The notes: a model not told the origin generated them from the sequence alone. A DNA stretch of 64,000 nucleotides from Ciona intestinalis (GCF_000224145.3 NW_004191379.1:1-64000); one strand, 5' to 3'; positions 11,601 to 22,923 are shown, numbered from the stretch's first letter. Numbers and translations are program-made.

Positions 11601-14489
11601 CTCATCAACAAGTGGAATTACTGCAGCAACAAACATTACTCCACACAGTATTCCTTCATATGGTCATGCTTCCCACCAATGCCGTACGGTTGTGAACCAA
11701 GATAATAGTTCTTTTTCTAATTCAGCTGAAATTAATGTGGTTCATCAGACAAACAACCAAAATGCCGTAACGCATAAGCAGCACAGTCTTCCTGCAAATT
11801 TTGCTCAGAGTTCAAACCATCAAACGTCAACAAAAATGTTTTACCCACAGTCCTTAATGCAACAAGGAAGTGGCAATCACTTTATGAGTGACCCGGGTCA
11901 ATTTAACCGTGCCTTGGTAACACCAGAGTTAGGTAAATAGCTTATTTATTTTTTGCATATTTTATATAGTGTGCATCAAATTAAGAATGTATCTTGTTTA
12001 ATAAATTTAATGAATGGTAAAATATGAAAATGTAATATATTATACATGTGTATGCTTTTTGTCTGTTTGTATAGTAAATAATAGTTTAAAACAGTTTCCA
12101 TATTTTCTACTGTACTTACCTGTTGGTTCATTTCCAGGTAATAGTGATCCTTCAAACAACTTGAGGTTTCATACTACTGATAGTTACGGTAGTATGATCC
12201 ATTCTAGTCAACACATTCCTATCATCACAAGCACATCAGGTAATTGGTCACAAGGGACTGTGGTAAGTGCAACTGCTTCTTCCTATAAAGTGCCTACTAC
12301 AAATACTGCAGAACAGCATATGCTTCAATCACCAGGACCCAATCACAGTTCCTTTCCTCTCACAATATCTAATCAATCATCCAGTAAGATTATACCACAA
12401 AATATTTCTGTAGAGGAAATGAAACAAGAAAAGGGTCAGAACCACCAAGGCATGTCCATGGCTAGTCCGCTCCTTGTCACCCTTTTGCAAACAGAAGCAT
12501 GTACCACTGGACTGAGTGCTATTCAAACTTTGGCACACACAACAGTGGCTGGGGAAAATCAATCAAAACCGAAACGAAAGAAACCAAACCGAAAAAAGAA
12601 ACCAAAGTCATCTGCTCTTACTATGCCAACTGGATCAACAGTTCAAGCTGGCGGAGTGATGCTTTCTCCTCCAGAAGATCTTGCAAATATGTCTGGTGTT
12701 GAAGGACATGCCATTCCATATTTAAATCAAAGATTCAATCAATTTAAGGTTCAGGGTGCTGAACATGCAATGCACCAGAACATGTCTTCTACTGTGATGC
12801 ATAATATGGCATCTATCAGTAAACAGAATTACCACGATCCTAAAATATCAGTAATTGAAACTATAAGTAGGAGTGATGTTGGTGCAAGATCAATGCCTTA
12901 CTCAGGAAATATTACCAATCCGCATGAAGCATCTCAGCGAAGTCAGGTAACTGGACAAATTTTATATCAAAGACAAAACCCAGCCTCTAATGCCTGGTAC
13001 TCAGTCTTTTCCACATAACTTTGATGCTCCTAAATTTCAACAAAAATCAATGCTAACTATGAGTCCTCAACAACAATCCCAGCAGCAACACCTATACAAC
13101 ATACACATGAGTGGGAATCAGTTTCCGCAATACGATTCTAGTAGTAATCGTGTTGCCATGCCACAACAACCGCATTCAATAATGCAACATCATATGCATA
13201 TGGGGGGTACTAAGACACCCAACCAATATGGTGTAGGAATAAATGCTGGTAATTTTGGATTATCCGAAGCTTCTCTGATGCAGCAAAATTTTGGAATGCA
13301 GTATACTGCAAACAATGCACAGCACATCTCATTACAAAATCAATTGCAGCAACAACAAATTATGAAAAGTCAAGCCACACGCACAAATCTAAATACCAAC
13401 AGCAATGTAGGCTATGACAATGCTTATCCTGTAATTCCTCACCATCCAGCACCTGTGAAAAAGCATCAAACACTTCCAACTTTACCACATGCCCCAAATA
13501 TCCCAGCTGACCAACATTACATCCAAAGTTCTGCTATAAAAAGTATTAAGGTTTCAAGAAATTCACATTTTGGATTCTTATCTACAGGAGTTCTATCTGT
13601 GGTCATGAAAGGTTCATGCAGCTTGCCTGAAACTAATAACAAATTGTCTTCATTTCATCTTCCCACATTACCACAAGTTTCAAGCTCACAAGTATGTGGA
13701 CAACCTCTACGTTTAACAGTGCAACAAAAGTCACCTATATCTTTGGTTGACTCAGTTATGTTTGGGAATACAAGCCCAAAAATGGGTCATCACAACTCAC
13801 TTTCTCCTCTTATGAGATCATTGGGTTCCCCATCATCACTATCTTCATCACATAGTAGTAGAAGCGGAACGCCTATGTCCCGTTCACAGTCAACAACTCC
13901 TCGCAGCTTACCACTTGCCAATACAAACAAAATTCCTTCAAGTCAAACTTGTCGTTCAATAGAACAATATTCTCATTCCGTGGTTACCCATCCACGCTTT
14001 TCAAATGCTACAACTACACCAATCAACAAATCTCACTGTAGCTCTGTACCAACAGCCAACTTTTTTCACCAACCATCTGCATCAAGCTATAACGAGTTTC
14101 ATCCAACTAAAATCGAAGATCAGCAGGAAGGTGCCCACCACATGTCTAATGTCTCTAAGCCTACGTACTGGAACCAACATAGACAGAACCGCAATGTTGT
14201 TTCAAGTGTTTCATCTAACATTTCCATACAACCTACAGGTACAATGAAACCAAACAAATATCAAACTCAAATTATCCATGATTCATCACACCTTGGTGAC
14301 CAAACAGTTAATACAGGTGCTCAAATTTTAACTCCAACAACCAACATTGTAGCTTCCGATCATTTACCAACATACCCCACCCTCCGACCTAAAGAAACTG
14401 CACCTGTCATAACTACGGGCAACTTGCCCACTTCAGTCACTCCGACAAATGTTAAAGATGTTGTTACCTGTACAAGTGAACAGACATAG
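2633..14489 (+). CDS. NCOA6: NCOA6-like nuclear receptor coactivator (5' end missing)
   Basis: Exons: 2633-2779, 4512-4616, 11213-11932, 12138-12946, 12984-14489; all junction phases agree. The first carries KQVEPWNSVKVTFSIPREAA and ELGVLSVQVEG, the most conserved N-terminal block of NCOA6 (ASC-2/TRBP). The fourth carries ASPLLVTLLQTE, whose LVTLL (12473-12487) matches the first LxxLL receptor-binding box of NCOA6, followed by the lysine-rich block SKPKRKKPNRKKKPKS as in vertebrates. The rest is long Q/N/S/P/H-rich low-complexity sequence, also typical. In vertebrates NCOA6 is a subunit of the KMT2C/D histone H3K4 methyltransferase complexes and binds nuclear receptors in the nucleus. About 1,094 residues are present, against about 2,060 in human. 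The fourth and fifth exons are in different frames and join only through a 37-nt putative intron, or reflect an indel. Intron 2 is 6.6 kb and repeat-rich. The second exon is less certain than the others. Confidence 0.85.
4790..5961. mobile_element. Non-autonomous TIR element in NCOA6 intron
   Basis: The left end agtcaagtggggtaataaaa (from 4791) and the reverse complement of the right end (about 5936-5959) match at 22 of 24 positions, ending in aaaaaaca. Both ends are flanked by TA-rich sequence, consistent with a TA target site. The 1.17-kb interior is AT-rich and has no ORF worth calling. This fits a MITE or a deleted Tc1/mariner-type element; the superfamily is inferred only from the flanking TA. 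Confidence 0.6.
6540..8530. repeat. Large fold-back (multi-armed inverted repeat)
   Basis: About 7040-7560 is the diverged reverse complement of about 8020-8520; shared words include ccgagcttggacagaa, acgctatcagtaaat and gacgtatctaaat. The intervening 7560-7750 is in turn the reverse complement of about 6560-6740 (shared gcccactgcccaac, gtgtatgagcgtcac, cacctaacaaacgaagcaatc in part). The ORFs across it are by-products and look unlike proteins. Identity by eye is roughly 75-80 percent, so it is old. Confidence 0.65.
8965..9260. repeat. Diverged 'aatcgctattatgatgt' repeat units
   Basis: Imperfect units of the type tcaatcgctattatgatgtg recur here and at 9870-9960, 10590-10690, 39890-39970 and 45820-45920. 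They look like internal or subterminal repeats of the hAT-like family described at 9840-10865. Confidence 0.45.
9840..10865. mobile_element. hAT-like non-autonomous element remnant with SINE inside
   Basis: The stretch has short tandem units (ggctaaaatacgacgcatgt types at 10070-10165), the gtcaatccctattat block and a right terminus tttgggaaccactg ending at 10865, whose reverse complement cagtggttcccaaa is the kind of terminus seen in hAT elements. A related copy lies at 45622-46020 (terminus cagtggttcttaaac). A SINE at 10251-10580 splits this copy. I did not find the left terminus or a target-site duplication. Confidence 0.5.
10251..10580 (+). mobile_element. tRNA-derived SINE, full-length copy
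   Basis: The head has an A-box-like tggtatagtggttagcgcg and a B-box-like gggttcaaggc, as in RNA polymerase III promoters derived from tRNA. A conserved middle (gtccttgggcaagacactta, cagtggtcactaatgggttg), an A-run at 10426-10440, a second part (ctcgtaagctggc ... aacgactgtc) and an attcattcattca tail follow. Other copies in the window: 18670, 27059(-), 29325, 33692, 35914, 36599, 42630(-), 45405(-), 54825(-). The composite layout resembles the SINEs described from Ciona; the exact family name needs a search. Confidence 0.85.
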
Positions 14490-14611
14490 TTGCATCTATG
14501 TTGCTGTTTCAAATTGAGTGTAACAAGCTTTTTCTGTGCATCACATTTGTTAATATTTGGCTTACATGTCTCATTTGACTTTTCGGCTGAGATCACGATT
14601 CATCAGTAAAT

Positions 14612-14617
14612 AATAAA
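14612..14617 (+). terminator. Poly(A) signal of NCOA6-like gene
   Basis: AATAAA lies 123 bases after the stop codon and fits the mRNA end of the upstream gene. A second AATAAA lies at about 14834. Confidence 0.55.
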
Positions 14618-14925
14618 CAAAAATCCAGTTCTGTTTTATACCATGTTTGTTTGTTCAAATTGCCCAATTAAGCAACTTGTTATACCAAAGTTGGCTTCCT
14701 TTTTCATATAGGTTGTTATAGTTCTGCATAAATACACAATCCGTACAATAGAGTGAGTCGGCTTTAAAGAGGATTCACCTGAAGATTGGGTGCTGATGAA
14801 AAAACAAAACCCCTAAAAAAGAAATTTTACCAATAAAATATTAAACAGTTTCAGGAGCACACTTGTAAGTTGAAGAAGTGCATTACTGTAATACACAAGA
14901 ATATAAATTCAATAATAAATATAGT

Positions 14926-15080
14926 ACTAATGGGGAAGATGGGACACTTAAAGCACATATACATGCCCAATACTTCTAAAGCACATATACATAACGGTTT
15001 TTGCTAGACTTATATATATATATAAGCGTTGATGGTTTTTGGGTGTGATACTGTTTTTTATTTGGTTCATATAAAATCAG
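14926..15080. mobile_element. Fragment of the 'ggggaagatgggacac' inverted-repeat family
   Basis: The terminus aatggggaagatgggacact followed by taaagcacatat and ggtttttgctag matches the left end of the long element at 48670. Only one end is present. Confidence 0.6.
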
Positions 15081-15428
15081 ATCGGCTACACACAGTATGA
15101 CAAAAAATGCGTCCGCCCAGTACAACGAAATCAAGAGAATGACAGCTGTTCAATCTGGTTAGCGGGCCAGCCGACCCATGCTGGTGCTACGTCGCTAACA
15201 CCACGTGATCGCGTGCCAAGAATACGGCAAGACACTTAATTAGGCGCGAGCAATCACCAACGGGCTCAAAAATGGTTAACAGGATTGTTACACCCCCCTC
15301 CTCCCACAAAAAAGAGGACATAAAAGACAATACAGCAATGCAAAATACAACTACAAAATCGCAGTAAAGAAGTGTGACATAATGACGTCAGCGGGTTCAC
15401 GTACCAAGATAGACTGTTACTAGTTTAG

Positions 15429-15463
15429 CCATGGCCTACTCAAATGTATTGAGTAGGCCATGG
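15429..15463. repeat. Perfect 15-bp hairpin
   Basis: ccatggcctactcaa (15429-15443) and its exact reverse complement (15449-15463) are separated by 5 bases. It ends ten bases before the repeat element starting at 15473. The stretch 15081-15428 holds nothing I can name. Confidence 0.7.
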
Positions 15464-15472
15464 TTTAGCATA

Positions 15473-16700
15473 TAGTAGGGTGGGGGAAGATGGGACACTT
15501 TGTCAGACGAGACTCTTTTTTAATTTTCTTTTTACGGACACCTTTTTAATGATAATCAGGAAAATAAAGTTACAGAATTATTCGACAGTATTATCACGAC
15601 TTTATAAAACGCCCGTCAAAGCTAATTACTGTTTTTTAATATTTAAAAAAAATATGTAAAATAGAAACAGTATACTTTGAACAGGTAAAAAATGCGAAAT
15701 AGTAAGGTGCTATTTTTTAATGCTCGCTAAATCATAGTAAAACGAATGATTTTTTTAGTTTGCGTGTGCGAACGATTAAACTATTCATAGCTTCATAAAA
15801 CAACCTTGACTATTTCGTACAGTTTGATTTTGTCTCATAAAACTAGTTCTAGTTTTGTAAAAAAAAACTGAGATATAAGCATAAAGAAATAGGCAGGGGT
15901 CAATATGACTTTAATTTGAGATAAAAACGACAAAAAAATTCTGTTTAACGTTATATATATATGAAGTTTACACGGCAAAGAAACTAGCACAGCCTGTTAA
16001 ACTGGGTAGGTTAACTACACGTTGCAGAATACTGCTAATGTAAATATATTTCAATTTAGAGTCCCATCTTCCCCCACATTGTCATTTTGTATGTTTTCAT
16101 TGCCAAACTTTTAAAGATTTGCTTTTAATTTAGTAATTTATACCTCCGGGGATATTCAACTATAAGATACTGATATAATAAAAAGATAATATTTTGAAAA
16201 TATATTCGAAATTTGGTCATTTGCACTTGGTGATAATTTATAAGAAGTGGCTTGTGCCAAAAACAGAGTGTAGTAATACCCAATTTGTAGCAAAAATAAA
16301 AACTTTATCAATAGTTATTATCAATTTTCTATTATTACAAGTTTATATACACTTGTTGGATACAATATTCATCCATTGGTGTTGGAACATTACCCATCGT
16401 CGTTCAAACAATACCAATTGTTATGCAATAATGTATAGGTAACATGTTAAAAACTATAGCAGTAGGCCGGAGTGGGGCAAGAAAAAGATTGTTTAGACTT
16501 AATTTTTAAACTGTACAGTATTATTTCGTGTTATTTACATATATTCCTATTTAAAAATACATTTAATAATCAAAACTAACAATGATTTTAAACTGTCCCA
16601 TCTTATCCTGTGTTTTCAAATTTGTAAAATTTCACTTGTTGTGCGGAAAGTTAAATAACTCCTCGTGTGATTTATTATATTTTATTAAAACCTACTAAAT
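15473..16700 (+). mobile_element. Long inverted-repeat element (GGGTGGGGGAAGATGGGACAC family)
   Basis: The copy starts at tagtagggtgggggaagatg and continues with gacactttgtcagacgagac. Inside are gtcccatcttcccccacatt at about 16062 and cagtttgattttgtctcata. The part after about 16080 matches the inner element of the copy at 48670-49848. No ORF longer than about 80 codons is present, so the element cannot move itself. Confidence 0.8.
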
Positions 16701-17699
16701 AACTAAACTGGCCTAATAAACTTGAATAGTTGGTGTAGTTTTTAAAATAAACAGCTAAAACCTTCCAAAAATACTACTAATACACTAATATGTTATGTTG
16801 CTCTTAACTTGGAAGTGAGGCGACTAAATCAATTAATGGAAATCAGTGAGGTTACTTGTATCACGAAGCACCCCCATGATTCCAAGGCTCAATCCCTTGG
16901 TTTTAGAGACAGCACACTTAGCTTACAAGCAAGATTATGGTTGTGCTGTGGACTCTATATTTTAGCGCAACACAAGTTAGTATGTTGTTCAATTTGTATG
17001 GGTTAACTAACCTGCACAATCTCAAAAAAATATTATAGATGTATATGGTTTTATGTCCGGTTTATTATTGTTTATGAGATTCAGACATGTGGCCTACAGA
17101 CAATTTGTTAGGTTGGACATGGGGCTACCATGGACAACGTGTTCTTGTGCCTTTTCCATCATGTGTTGTTAACATGACTAGATTTACATTTCCAAATGAC
17201 ACCTCTACTGGATTCAACCCGCCATTTTTTTTTTGTAAAAAAAGCAATATTTACAATAAAAAATATACATAGAAAAACAATTTGTACGGGGTAAAATTGC
17301 AACTTCCTTGTCAGGCTCAAGGTAATTAGAAGTTAAAGGTAAGGTGGTGTCCAAGAAAGTTCAGATGAGCGAGAAGCCGAGAACCATCATATTATCCAGT
17401 ATTAAACTTATTTAGATGTACAGTTCGTGTGTGTATTCTGCAAATATTTAAAATTTGAATGTTTATGATAACAATTCAAACTATGAAGATAGAACCACAC
17501 CAAATTTTTGTGCAGTCATTACTTTTCGCAATACGTCCTTCTTTGCTCCTTGTAAATGATATGTTGTATAGCATATAGTTCACCATCACTGCATTTTAAG
17601 CCTGCTGACGGTTTTCACATTTTAATGCAGATATGCTAGTTAGTCTAAAATATTGTATATTAATTTTCTGGAAAAAATACTGCTGTTATTTAAAAATAA
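16701..17699. other. Intergenic DNA, nothing recognised
   Basis: Short ORFs at 16809 and 17087 have no protein-like features. No repeat ends were seen. Confidence 0.4.
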
Positions 17700-18075
17700 A
17701 TCCCCTTAAATGAAAAATGTAGTGTTTTGGAAGCGAAGTGGTTTAATAAAATGTGGAAAGCTTCTACACCACTTTGCTGAGCTGGTGACACATTTTTACT
17801 GACTTCATAAAGTGCTTTATATGCATTACCTCTTCCAGTTACTGTAGGTATATCAGACTCCAACAGTATCTCAGTAGTAGATCCAACTTCTTCCAGTTGG
17901 GTTTAAAATGTTACCACATATACCACTGCTCTTGAAAGGTTGCTCAAAATCCGCCCTTGTACAGTTGCACAAACTTCACCAACTGCTTTGATATTGGGCT
18001 TTTCGGAAATTTAAGTATTTTTACATTATTATTGTAGCTATTTGAACACCCTCCAACAACGCAACGGTTCGGCAT
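17700..18075 (-). pseudogene. THAP-domain protein relic with frame breaks
   Basis: Read on the minus strand from ATG at 18075, the start MPNRCVVGGCSNSY followed by KILKFPKSP is the N-terminus of a THAP zinc finger (C2CH; pattern M-P-x-C-x(2)-G-C ... F-P). The tryptophan expected after the FPKSP block is missing. The frame runs into a stop at 17944. Coding-like sequence resumes in another frame (ADFEQPFKSS, then ICGN where the Cys-x-x-His pair is expected, the His not visible) and again in a third frame (ESDIPTVTGRGNAY, about 17820-17860) before it ends near 17700. At least two frame changes with no convincing introns between them argue for a decayed gene or a transposase-derived relic rather than a working exon. 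Confidence 0.6.
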
Positions 18076-18669
18076 CTTCAAAATAAGGCGCTTCTCACAT
18101 GTAAACAAAGACTTTTCTCGCCACCCGTATCTAAACACAGTTTTCTCACGCGCGTTTGACCCTCGATGACGTCACACTTCGCTATAGCGAAAATCTCTTG
18201 CGATTTTTCGAAACGACTACTTATTTTGCAAATATTTAATTAATTAGGCAAATAAATCAACTAAATTCATTATATTTTTGTTTAATATAGTTATACCTTT
18301 AATTTTAGGCAAAGTTGTTTGACCGTGTCATATGCACTTTAAACTGCAATATCTCAAACAGGTGTTAGCTCGCTCAACTTCATGTCTAAAACAACAGTAA
18401 CATTTTGCGCCACTGCAGTAATTAAACATGCTACCGGTTTCACACGTTACGAATGGATCAGCCAAATAGGTCGGCTTGTGTGTGAACGAGAACAAGTATA
18501 GTTATTAATGCGTCATATTTTAACTCTGATAGATATTTGAAAATATGAGACAAGAAATATCTCCAATACTATAAATTAAATACCGGATTTTAGTACTCAT
18601 ATAACAGTAATCGCCATTGCCGCTGATCGGTTCGTACATGGTTTCTAGATTGTCGATTAATACTTAACG

Positions 18670-18990
18670 TCCGGGACCGCAGCACAGTTGGTCGCGCGCA
18701 TGCCTTCAACCCAGAGTTAATGGGTCCAAGGAACGTCGTTGCTACCATTGCGGGCGTATGTGTCCAATTGGCAAGACACTTAATGGCATTTGCTTCAACT
18801 CAGTGGTTACCAATGGGTTGTCCAAATTATCAGCCACACATAAAAACGAATAAATCCATAAACTAAATCACCCAGCACAAAGTAACACACCTGCTGGTAA
18901 CTCATAGGCTGGTGCGAGGTGTATGAACATTCTTGTTATAACCACTATCGTTTTCCGGTCACGCGAGGACAAGTTAAATTCCGTTACATT
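18670..18990 (+). mobile_element. tRNA-derived SINE, diverged copy
   Basis: It aligns by eye along its length with the copy at 10251, including caacccagagttaatgggt, ggcaagacacttaatggca, caatgggttgtccaaattat and the gttttccggtcacgcgagga 3' part. The A-box region is more diverged. Confidence 0.8.
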
Positions 18991-19467
18991 CGTCATCGTT
19001 TTTTCGTTTACTATCAATTGGGTAATAGTTAAGCGCTATACACTAGGATCATTTTGGATCTAAACTTCTATGAGAAATTCTTTTCATTTTTAGGATTTGT
19101 TACATTGAATATTTTCTACCAGCTAATTTCCATTTTTTTAAAGTCGTGCTGCGTTCGTTTTGACAGTTACGTTTAATAATACACGAAATAGTGCTGCACT
19201 GCCGTAAACGAGAATTTCATTTCAACAATTCCGTCTCAAAAGACGTTTTGATGTCTCGAAATTAGACATGGCAAAGTTTGTTGACCTTTTTCTTATGGGA
19301 AATCCTATGTAATGTTGCGCAACCGTTTTTACTCTTTATTTCCCACGATTTTTGGCGGTTGTTTCGTTTCTTAAAACTATCTATTTATAAACAAATTCTG
19401 ATTCGTCTTTGTTATTCTTTCTGATCGTTAAATATACAAATAAGCTGAATGTTATTTAAAAACAACA

Positions 19468-19473
19468 TTTATT
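19468..19473 (-). terminator. Poly(A) signal of the 140-residue membrane protein gene
   Basis: AATAAA on the minus strand, 24 bases beyond the stop codon at 19497, supports the single-exon gene as a real transcription unit. Confidence 0.6.
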
Positions 19474-19496
19474 TTCGCAACAAACATGCCACTCGG

Positions 19497-19919
19497 TTAT
19501 ACAGTTGGGTCACACATTTGATCTGATGCTAGAGTTGCACTTGTCGCAAGGGCCATCGCAGCCGATGCTGCCGCGGTAGCGATAGGTGTAGCTGTTCCTG
19601 TTATCCACTTTAAATGCTTAATAGAAAACCAAACTATTCCGATCATGAAAAGAATAAATCCGCTGGCAAATGAAATCGGCCCGTAGGTGAAATACGGCTT
19701 AGGATCTTTATTGTTTGGGTCTATCGTGTCTTCGTACAAAAAATGGGACACTGTTAATATAATCCCAATACAAACGAATGCACTTCCTGCAGCAATAAAT
19801 AACCCTGGTTTGAGTAGATACTTGAACTTTGCAAGTGGATCCTCTCGCAAACGTTTGTGCGCCATCGGAATGTCAATGAACGCTGCGCTTTCTGGAATCT
19901 TTGACTTGTTACTGTTCAT
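19497..19919 (-). CDS. Unrecognised two-pass membrane protein, 140 residues
   Basis: Single exon with stop TAA and a poly(A) signal close behind. The N-terminal 38 residues are hydrophilic (MNSNKSKIPESAAF ... LAKFKYLLKPG). Two hydrophobic segments follow: residues 39-61 (starting LFIAAGSAFVCIGIILTVSH) and about 79-100 (YGPISFASGFILFMIGIVWF). Between them is a short polar loop with DPNNKDPKP. Residues 108-132 are almost only Ala, Thr and Ser, ending in DQMCDPTV. The Tyr-Gly-Pro before a glycine-rich second helix recalls small two-pass TMEM families, but I cannot assign one. The start was chosen as the first ATG of the long frame. The gene stands alone between repeat-rich stretches and is transcribed opposite to its large neighbours. 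No function is proposed. Confidence 0.7.
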   Translation of the reverse strand: MNSNKSKIPESAAFIDIPMAHKRLREDPLAKFKYLLKPGLFIAAGSAFVCIGIILTVSHFLYEDTIDPNNKDPKPYFTYGPISFASGFILFMIGIVWFSIKHLKWITGTATPIATAAASAAMALATSATLASDQMCDPTV

Positions 19920-20429
19920 GTTTAAATTCGCACTGCTACTGTCGTCAAGTTCTCCTCGAATATACCAACAGATTGAGAATTACAAGCCTTCTTGATTTCA
20001 AAAGTTCTATAAATATAGAAACTTACATAAATATACAAATACCCTGCGAATCCTGCGAAAATGTAAAAAGCAATGTAAGCACATTTTGCTTTCCTTTGAA
20101 CACTTTTTAAAAGTACCTTAATAATGATAGTTTTAATATAATCTTGTATTTAAGCAAGCCTGGATAAATGCTCCGGACACATCGACGTTATAGAATAGTT
20201 GAGAAAGATTGGAATACGTTGCTGCATTTTTTGTAAATTTCCCAAATGGAAAGGCCAAGATTTCATTTGTAAGGATTTACACAAATCACCTTATTCCTAT
20301 ATACTTCTTAGTAATATCGTTCTTTGATAAAATGCGTTTTCTGAGTATCAAAATACCCAAACCGATTATAAATGGTGGTACATAATTATACAATATATTC
20401 GTAGTAAAAATAGCAGAACAATTAGCTTT

Positions 20430-21605
20430 TATATAGTAGGTGTGAAGTAGGAGGATATACGCGAAAACAGTTACAGTATTATTTGATAATATTCTTACGG
20501 TCCCTCAAAGTGCGGCAAAGAAATGATAAATATTGTTAAGTAATAAACTTCGGTATTAAACGACTACAGCATGTTTTATTGGCTAAAAAAACATAATAGT
20601 AAGATGTTCATTGAATCCTCGATGAATCATATTCAAACTACCGAAGTTTTGTAGGTTTTTTACGATTTTAAATCATCAATCCAGTATCTTAATGAAATAA
20701 CCTATGCTATTTCGTACAGTTTGATTTTGTCTCTTTAAACTAGTTTTAGTTATGTGAAAACAACTGAGTGTAAACATGAAGAAAATAGGCAGGGGTCAAT
20801 ATCACTTTAATTTGGGTAAAAAAACTAAAAAACATATCTTTTTAAAGTTTTGTATATAAAGTTTAAAAAAAAAATTTTAAAGTAAAAAAGTATCGGTTTA
20901 AAGTTATATTTGTATATAGGGTACATGGCAAAGAAACTAGCACAGCCGGTTAATTTCAGTAGGTTAACTACAAGTTGCAGAATACTGTTAATACAAAGTC
21001 ATTTTAATTTGGTGTCCCACCTTCCTCCACATTGAGCTTTGTATAGGCTTTTAATTCAATTATGTATATCTCTGTGGTAATTTTAAATATAATGATATAA
21101 TAAAAATATTGCATCAATATTTTTTGAACGACAATGAGTATATCATTGGTATTGTTTGAACCACAATGGGTCTTGTTCGAACTTTAATTTATAATTATTG
21201 TATTCCACAAATATATATAAACCTTAACAAATTGAAGTCATATTGACCCTTGCCTATTTTCCTCATGTATATATCTCAGTTTTTTTCACAAAGCTAAAAC
21301 TAGTTTTTGAGCGACTAAATCAAACTGTACGAAAAATTCAAGATCGTTTTATGAAGCTATAAAACTAGTTCAATCGTTCACAATTGCAAACTACAAAATT
21401 TCATCATCATATATACTGTTTCTCTTTTACGTATTTTTTGAATATTTAAAAACAGTAATAAGCTTTGACGTGTTTTATAAAGTCGTGATAAAACTGTCAA
21501 ATAATTCTGTAACATTATTTTCCTGATTATCATTAAAAGGGGTCCGTAAAGAGTAATTTAAAAAAGTCACGTCTGACAAAGTGTCCTATCTTACCCCACC
21601 CTATT
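20430..21605. mobile_element. Two long inverted-repeat element copies, head to head
   Basis: The plus-oriented part (about 20440-21045) has acagtttgattttgtctctt, ataggcaggggtcaatatca and ggcaaagaaactagcacagc. From about 21225 the same sequences run in reverse (tattgacccttgcctatttt, caaactgtacgaaaaattca) and end at gtcctatcttaccccaccct near 21605. Together they make a large imperfect palindrome. No ORF. Confidence 0.7.
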
Positions 21606-22101
21606 CGAAAATTTACGAGAAGTGGTTTGTGCGAAAATCAGTGTAGCATCCAATTTGTAGCAAAAACGTAAACTTTAATAAAAGCTATTATCAATTTTCT
21701 GTTATCAAAAGTGTAGCCTATATGCATTTGAAGGATACAATAATTATCGACTTAATTCCGAACAATACCCATTATTGTTGCAACAATAGCAATTTTTAAA
21801 AGTGTTTTGTAGGTAACATGTCAATAGCATTCTAGTGCAGAAAATAACAACACACTATGTAATTGTAATTTTACTTATATGTATGACAACAGTACCTATA
21901 CAGACGTTGTGCCCAACTTAATGTTGTCAAAAATATTTCACAACGTTCTTTGTTATACATGATATTTAAAGTGCAATCTATGGCCCGCGCGCTGAATAAT
22001 TAATGCAAGATGTCATTGAAGACATTGCCTCGATTCTCGCAAAGTTTGCAAGTAAGTATACGAATTTGAAATATTTGCTGTAACCCAAACCTAAGCATAA
22101 A

Positions 22102-22298
22102 TAGTAAGGTGGGGAAAGATAGGACACCTTTTTATTCTGTTTTCTCGTCCCATTTGATATAGTAAACAAAATACATTTTAAGAATTATAAAACTGTTTTC
22201 TTACGACTTACATAGACCGTTTTTAATTGTTTAAAACACAATCAGGATATTTGAATATTATGTACTAAACGTGTCCCATCTTACCCCACCCTACTATA
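22102..22298. mobile_element. Short MITE (about 200 bp)
   Basis: Ends agtaaggtggggaaagatag and gtcccatcttaccccaccct (reverse complement agggtggggtaagatgggac), bounded by TA. The interior ttctcgtcccatttgatata ... aaacacaatcaggatatttg is shared with the copies at 52447, 52849, 53583, 59119 and 63027. Confidence 0.85.
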
Positions 22299-22873
22299 GA
22301 TATTTCACAATATTTAGATTTGATAAAAATACAACTCGTTAAAACGGAAGTTGAAACCTATGTCATACTCCGTTCTTTGTTAAGTCTGTACTATATTATT
22401 TATAGATACAATTTTCAAACTTTTTAAATAAATATGTACTGTTAGGATATCATAATTCAAGTGGATTGTACACTTACCAGTATATTAAATGGTTTTATAG
22501 AAACGTAAACAAATGTACAATAAAATAAAATAAGAGCATTGTACCTCCCTATTTAAAACCTTTTACTTCGAATACAACTTATATTTACCAAAAACAATCC
22601 ACAAAGAGAATTAACCAAACTTCATTAACATATATTATCTTTTACCAACCCCAAGGGAGAACCTTAACAATCTCCTTTAAAGAAAGTCAATGTTTGGGTT
22701 GACTAATTAAGTAATTCGCTTAGATGTTTAGGGTAGACGTCCCGAGAGACAGTTTTCCCAAATAAACAAACAACGTGTAGCCTTTTATCTGGAAGCGAAT
22801 TTTTAGTGATCTGGTAAAACACACGGAAGTAACACCAGCATACACTAATAATAATGACACAAGACGAAGTTAA

Positions 22874-22923
22874 NNNNNNNNNNNNNNNNNNNNNNNNNNN
22901 NNNNNNNNNNNNNNNNNNNNNNN
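22874..22923. other. Assembly gap (50 N)
   Basis: Run of N. The repeat element on its right begins at the gap, so its true end is hidden. Confidence 1.

Noticed and set aside
15160..15300. Possible LTR or old SINE (gccaagaatacggcaagaca)
   Set aside because: Only short words match the SINE middle, and no terminal repeats or primer-binding site could be shown.
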